This document shows positions 60,904 to 64,000 of a stretch of DNA of 64,000 nucleotides, in pieces. The stretch is taken from contig JALPRQ010000001.1 in assembly GCA_023630215.1 (NCBI GenBank), positions 1,116,001 to 1,180,000 on the forward strand, in the 5' to 3' direction. A model generated the notes under the pieces. The model was not told where the DNA came from and did not search any database. It saw only the letters and a list, made by a program, of their open reading frames with translations. The position numbers and the translations under genes were made by a program. Origin of the DNA: Rhodobacteraceae bacterium NBU2976 (GTDB lineage: Bacteria; Pseudomonadota; Alphaproteobacteria; Rhodobacterales; Rhodobacteraceae). Position 1 is the stretch's first letter; the number at the start of each line of letters is the position of its first letter.

Positions 60904-61335
60904 ATGAGTTTCTGGAAAAAACTGTTTGGTCGCAAAGACAAGGATGCAGAGACGGTTGATCTTGCTGCATTGTTAAGTCAGGCGGCGATGGCCGGAGGAG
61001 ATGAAAACGCCGATGGTATTCCCGATGACTGGCACGCAATGATCGTGAATTTCGATTATGGGTCCACCGAGCTGGCGCCGCTTCACGCGCTAGAGGATGA
61101 GCTGGAACAAGTGATCAAGGAGGCGGACGTGGGCGTATTTGACGGCCACGAGATTGCCCTCGATGGTTCAGACGGGTTCTACTACATGTACGGTCCTGAC
61201 GCAGATCGTCTGGCCGAGGTGGCTTTGCCCGTTTTGCGACAAAGTGAATTTTGCAAAGGCGCTCGGATAACGTTACGCTTCGGGTCCGTTTTTGATGACG
61301 CTGTCCCTGAAAAGGAATTCATCCTTGATGAATAA
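60904..61335 (+). CDS. Unknown acidic cytoplasmic protein
   Basis: Protein of 143 residues starting with a basic patch (MSFWKKLFGRKDKD) and continuing acidic. No family recognised. A repeated pattern of short strands and helices (HAMIVNFDYGSTELAPLH, EIALDGSDGFYYMYGPDADRL, ARITLRFGSVFDD) suggests a compact alpha/beta fold. AGGAGG seven bases before the ATG is a strong ribosome site. It overlaps the next gene by eight bases. Confidence 0.75.
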   Translation: MSFWKKLFGRKDKDAETVDLAALLSQAAMAGGDENADGIPDDWHAMIVNFDYGSTELAPLHALEDELEQVIKEADVGVFDGHEIALDGSDGFYYMYGPDADRLAEVALPVLRQSEFCKGARITLRFGSVFDDAVPEKEFILDE

Positions 61336-61672
61336 CCCTCTGCAGTTTGCCAACGAATGGGCGGCTGCGTGGAACAGTCACGATCTTGACCGAATAATGG
61401 CGCATTATTCCGATGATGTTTTGTTTTGGTCCCGCAAAGCTGAACGCTTGGTGGGCACGGGAGAGGTGCGGGGTAAGGCGGCGTTGCGTGACTATTGGGG
61501 CAAAGCGCTGGCGCTGCAACCAGAGCTGATGTTCACCGTCTGCAAGGTTTTCGCGGGCGTTGGAATGGTCGCGATATATTACCACAACCAGCGCAGCGAG
61601 TATGTGGTGGAAACCTTGCGTTTTGGGTCAGACGATCTGGTTGTCGAAGCCTCGGCCTGTCAGGAGGTTTGA
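61328..61672 (+). CDS. NTF2-like / SnoaL-type protein
   Basis: Protein of 114 residues with the NTF2-like fold pattern: FANEWAAAWNSHDLDRIMAHYSDDVLFWS at the start (typical of SnoaL-like and ketosteroid-isomerase-like proteins), GKAALRDYWGKAL, then strands to LVVEASACQEV. The substrate is unknown. I chose the ATG at 61328, which overlaps the end of the upstream gene (ATGAATAA) and needs translational coupling; in-frame codons upstream lie inside that gene. Confidence 0.8.
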   Translation: MNNPLQFANEWAAAWNSHDLDRIMAHYSDDVLFWSRKAERLVGTGEVRGKAALRDYWGKALALQPELMFTVCKVFAGVGMVAIYYHNQRSEYVVETLRFGSDDLVVEASACQEV

Positions 61673-61798
61673 CCCGAAATGTTACATTCAGGACACTAGC
61701 TTACCTGAAGCGCTGGACCTAATTGGATTGATCGGATAGTAGCGCGTGTGAGAAATTTATAGTCGCGGACATTTCGCTAAATTGAATATGAGGGGCGC

Positions 61799-62152
61799 AT
61801 GATTCGAGGCGCATGCCATTGCGGCACGATTACATTTCGGATTGAAGAAAACCCCGATTTTCTGGTCGAATGCAATTGTTCTATCTGCCGCCGTCTGGCG
61901 GCGTGGTGGGTGCATTCCCCGCCCAATGAAACCCTTACCCTAAACATTCCCGAGGGGGCGACGGATGTTTATTCTTATGGGGATAAATCGCTGGCATTTC
62001 ACCGATGCACGTCATGCGGATGTGTGACCCACTGGCAATCCTTGTTTGACAGTCGCATTGCTGTCAATTGTCGTCTTGCCTATCCCAAAGATATTAAAGG
62101 TATCCGTATTCGCCATTTTGATGGCGCTGGGCGGTGGGAGTGGTTGGACTAG
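61799..62152 (+). CDS. GFA-family zinc protein (CENP-V/GFA type)
   Basis: Protein of 117 residues of the glutathione-dependent formaldehyde-activating (GFA) fold. Zinc ligands are in GACHCGTITF (CxC), ECNCSICRR (CxCxxC) and HRCTSCGCVTHW (CxxC); the pattern fits the family. Most members have unknown substrates, so a formaldehyde role should not be assumed. It starts 126 bases after the SnoaL-like gene; that gap shows no clear signal. It is convergent with hisH. Confidence 0.9.
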   Translation: MIRGACHCGTITFRIEENPDFLVECNCSICRRLAAWWVHSPPNETLTLNIPEGATDVYSYGDKSLAFHRCTSCGCVTHWQSLFDSRIAVNCRLAYPKDIKGIRIRHFDGAGRWEWLD

Positions 62153-62166
62153 GTAATTTTGGTGAT

Positions 62167-62808
62167 CTAGGGCTTCCAGCGCAAAAAATTGCCAATCAAT
62201 CGCAATCCGGTTTCCTGACTTTTTTCCGGGTGGAATTGGGTTCCGATCAGATTGTCACGACCCACGACTGCAGTGATGGCACCGGCATAATCTGTCGTCG
62301 CCAGACACTGGTCGGTTGCGTCGGCTTGAAGATGATAGGAATGCACGAAATAGGCGTGGTCACCATCGCTCAGACCGTCAAACACGGGGTGAGGTTGCAG
62401 GAATGTCAGGTCATTCCAACCCATATGCGGAATTTTCAAGTTGGGGTCTGACGGGGCGATTTCCACCACTTCGCCCGGGATCCAGCCAAACCCTTTGGTG
62501 TCGTGACCATGTTCACGACCCCAGGTTGCCATCATTTGCATCCCAACGCAGATACCCAAAAAAGGCGTGCCGTGGCGGATGACGCGATCTTCTATTGCTT
62601 CGAAAAGACCGTCATATCCCGCCAGCCCTTGGCGGCAATCCGCGAACGCCCCAACGCCGGGTAGGACGATCCGGTCGGCGCGACGCACCAAGTCGGGATC
62701 CGACGACACCAGCACCGGGCCGCTGCCGACCTCGGCCGCCATTCGCTGGAAGCTTTTCTCGGCCGAGTGCAGGTTGCCGCTGTCGTAATCGACGATAACG
62801 GTGGTCAT
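62167..62808 (-). CDS. hisH: Imidazole glycerol phosphate synthase subunit HisH
   Basis: Glutamine amidotransferase subunit of 213 residues that feeds ammonia to HisF in histidine biosynthesis. The class I triad is visible: the nucleophile Cys in GICVGMQMM and the His-Glu pair in [10 protein letters not shown]. The start [20 protein letters not shown] is typical. It overlaps hisB by four bases (ATGA), and hisA/hisF are expected outside this window or elsewhere. Confidence 0.96.
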   Translation of the reverse strand: MTTVIVDYDSGNLHSAEKSFQRMAAEVGSGPVLVSSDPDLVRRADRIVLPGVGAFADCRQGLAGYDGLFEAIEDRVIRHGTPFLGICVGMQMMATWGREHGHDTKGFGWIPGEVVEIAPSDPNLKIPHMGWNDLTFLQPHPVFDGLSDGDHAYFVHSYHLQADATDQCLATTDYAGAITAVVGRDNLIGTQFHPEKSQETGLRLIGNFLRWKP

Positions 62809-63398
62809 TCGGACAGGGTCCCCTTGGTCGACGGAATGGCGTCGGCTTTCCGTGGATCGGTTTCCAGTGCCACGCGCAGCGCACGTGCGACGGCTTTGAA
62901 ACTTGCTTCGGCAATGTGGTGCGAATTGATCCCGTCCAGCCGTTCGATATGCAGGTTCATACCGCTGTTCATAACGAACGCGGTGAAGAACTCACGAACG
63001 AGTTCCGTATCGAAACTGCCGATTTGGCTGGCCGTGAAATCGACCTTCCATGTCAGATAGGCGCGACCGGACATATCAAGCGCCGCACGGATCAGCGTGT
63101 CATCCATCACCAGCAGGCAGGAGCCATAGCGGTTGATGCCGCGCTTATCGCCCATAGCCTGTGCCAAGGCTTTGCCAAGTGCAATGCCGACATCCTCGAC
63201 CGTGTGGTGATCGTCGATGTGTAAATCTCCGTCCGCTTTGACGGTCATATCAATCAGCGCGTGGCGCGAGAGCTGGTCCAGCATATGGTCAAAGAACCCA
63301 ACGCCGGTCTGGTTGTCATAGACACCCGTTCCGTCGAGGTTGATTTCGACCGAAATATCGGTTTCCGCCGTTTTGCGGGTCACCTTGGCTGTGCGCAT
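62805..63398 (-). CDS. hisB: Imidazoleglycerol-phosphate dehydratase
   Basis: Manganese enzyme of 197 residues in histidine biosynthesis, monofunctional (no phosphatase domain). The two histidine-rich motifs are [16 protein letters not shown] and [18 protein letters not shown]-like ([18 protein letters not shown]), and the C-terminal counterpart is [21 protein letters not shown] (in parts). It is divergent from copA across a 123-base region containing the copper promoter. Confidence 0.97.
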   Translation of the reverse strand: MRTAKVTRKTAETDISVEINLDGTGVYDNQTGVGFFDHMLDQLSRHALIDMTVKADGDLHIDDHHTVEDVGIALGKALAQAMGDKRGINRYGSCLLVMDDTLIRAALDMSGRAYLTWKVDFTASQIGSFDTELVREFFTAFVMNSGMNLHIERLDGINSHHIAEASFKAVARALRVALETDPRKADAIPSTKGTLSE

Positions 63399-63467
63399 TC
63401 TCGCCTCCGTCGCTATGGGGCCGCTTATAGGGCGGTGCGTTTTATTAGGAAAGAGGGTTTTATGCCC

Positions 63468-63498
63468 TTGACCTTCCAGTGACTGGAAGGATTATATC
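63468..63498 (+). promoter_or_regulatory. CueR-type copper promoter and operator of copA
   Basis: TTGACC (63468-63473) and TATATC (63493-63498) are separated by 19 bases, the long spacer diagnostic of MerR-family promoters. The spacer overlaps a perfect 9-bp dyad, CCTTCCAGT-G-ACTGGAAGG (63472-63490), the classic CueR operator. The copA start follows 23 bases after the -10, with AAGGAGAA as ribosome site. Confidence 0.92.
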
Positions 63499-63521
63499 AG
63501 GTGCCGAAGAAGGAGAATCCC

Positions 63522-64000
63522 ATGAGTCTCGATCAGGCACAGACAACAGAAACAGTGAAATTTGATATCAGCGGCATGACGTGCGCAGGCTGTGCGGGAC
63601 GGGTTGAAAAGGCCCTGTCCGGCGCACCGGGGGTGGTATCGGCATCGGTGAACCTTGCGTTAGAAAATGCGTCGGTCACTTATTACCCGGCGGAGGTGGA
63701 TACCGGAACGATTGCCGAGGCGTCGAACGATGCCGGGTATCCGGCGCATCTGCACGAGGATCATGTCGAAGCGCCATCCAGCAATCGCGATGTATGGGAG
63801 ATGGGGATTGCCATCGCCCTGACCTTGCCACTTGTGGCGCAGATGGTGGCGATGTGGACGGGGATCGGGTTCCATCTGTCCCCGTGGATGGAGTTGGCGC
63901 TGGCCACCCCGGTGCAATTCATCATCGGACGACGGTTTTATAAAGGCGCCTGGCATGCGTTGAAAGCGCGGGCCGGGAATATGGACCAGCTGGTCGTTGT
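63522..64000 (+). CDS. copA: Copper-translocating P-type ATPase, N-terminal part (runs off the right edge)
   Basis: The first 159 codons of a P1B-type ATPase. One heavy-metal-associated domain (about 11-75) carries the metal motif GMTCAGC (Cys21 and Cys24); then the first membrane helices begin (IAIALTLPLVAQMVAMW region). The phosphorylation (DKTGT) and CPC motifs lie outside the window, so the assignment to copper rests on the HMA type and the CueR promoter. It exports Cu(I) from the cytoplasm. Confidence 0.92.
   Translation, partial: MSLDQAQTTETVKFDISGMTCAGCAGRVEKALSGAPGVVSASVNLALENASVTYYPAEVDTGTIAEASNDAGYPAHLHEDHVEAPSSNRDVWEMGIAIALTLPLVAQMVAMWTGIGFHLSPWMELALATPVQFIIGRRFYKGAWHALKARAGNMDQLVV

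Overview
The window looks like a chromosomal segment from a roseobacter-type alphaproteobacterium (Rhodobacterales). The grounds are the coxB-ctaB-small ORF-ctaG-coxC-surf1-thrC-M16 order, the bolA / J-domain / cobS / cobT neighbourhood, a two-domain NrtC-NrtD fusion in the nitrate operon, and the character of the encoded proteins. It is densely packed. Most same-strand neighbours overlap by 1-4 bases (ATGA, TGATG), and no gene-free stretch exceeds about 275 bases. I see no tRNA, rRNA, CRISPR array, insertion sequence or prophage.

Region by region. (1) 1-10.6 kb is an assimilatory nitrate/nitrite operon: the end of a NasS-like nitrate sensor, then a leader RNA with a twin-hairpin ANTAR (NasT) target and an intrinsic terminator, then nrtA-nrtB-nrtCD-nirB-nirD-nasA. 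(2) 10.7-13.8 kb holds an SMR-like membrane protein, a sugar-acid catabolic pair (alpha-ketoglutaric semialdehyde dehydrogenase plus SMP-30 lactonase) and a small HemP gene. (3) 13.9-22.8 kb holds tldD opposite a cytochrome c oxidase assembly cluster that runs into thrC and an M16 peptidase. (4) 22.8-31 kb holds acetyltransferases, a periplasmic metallo-beta-lactamase-fold protein, a D-2-hydroxyacid dehydrogenase and a minus-strand salvage cluster (mtnP, DUF418 protein, NadR-like protein, apt). (5) 31-36 kb holds dapE and a polar amino-acid ABC transporter interrupted by an unknown gene. (6) 36-46 kb holds rluA-type synthase, bolA, a J-domain protein, a copper-controlled multicopper oxidase, cobS, a tandem pair of unknown secreted proteins, cobT and an X-Pro aminopeptidase. 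(7) 46-54 kb holds a ClC channel, a second FAD-linked dehydrogenase, two tandem stand-alone primase-polymerase-like proteins and gatB. (8) 54-64 kb holds an SDR, pepN, an ArsR/SRPBCC operon with duplicated operators, glcB, hisBH and the start of a CueR-controlled copA.

The clearest regulatory readings are three. The nitrate operon appears to be controlled by transcription antitermination (NasS/NasT): both leader hairpins carry six-base loops with A at position 1 and G at position 4, directly before a terminator. Two copper genes 25 kb apart share MerR/CueR-type promoters with the diagnostic 19-bp spacer. An ArsR-type gene is flanked by two near-identical 20-bp palindromes that each contain a possible start codon. 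The least explained items are the tandem primase-polymerase paralogues (49.9-51.4 kb), the tandem cysteine-paired secreted proteins between cobS and cobT, the unknown genes inserted in the cytochrome oxidase and amino-acid transporter clusters, and a cluster of palindromes upstream of gatB.
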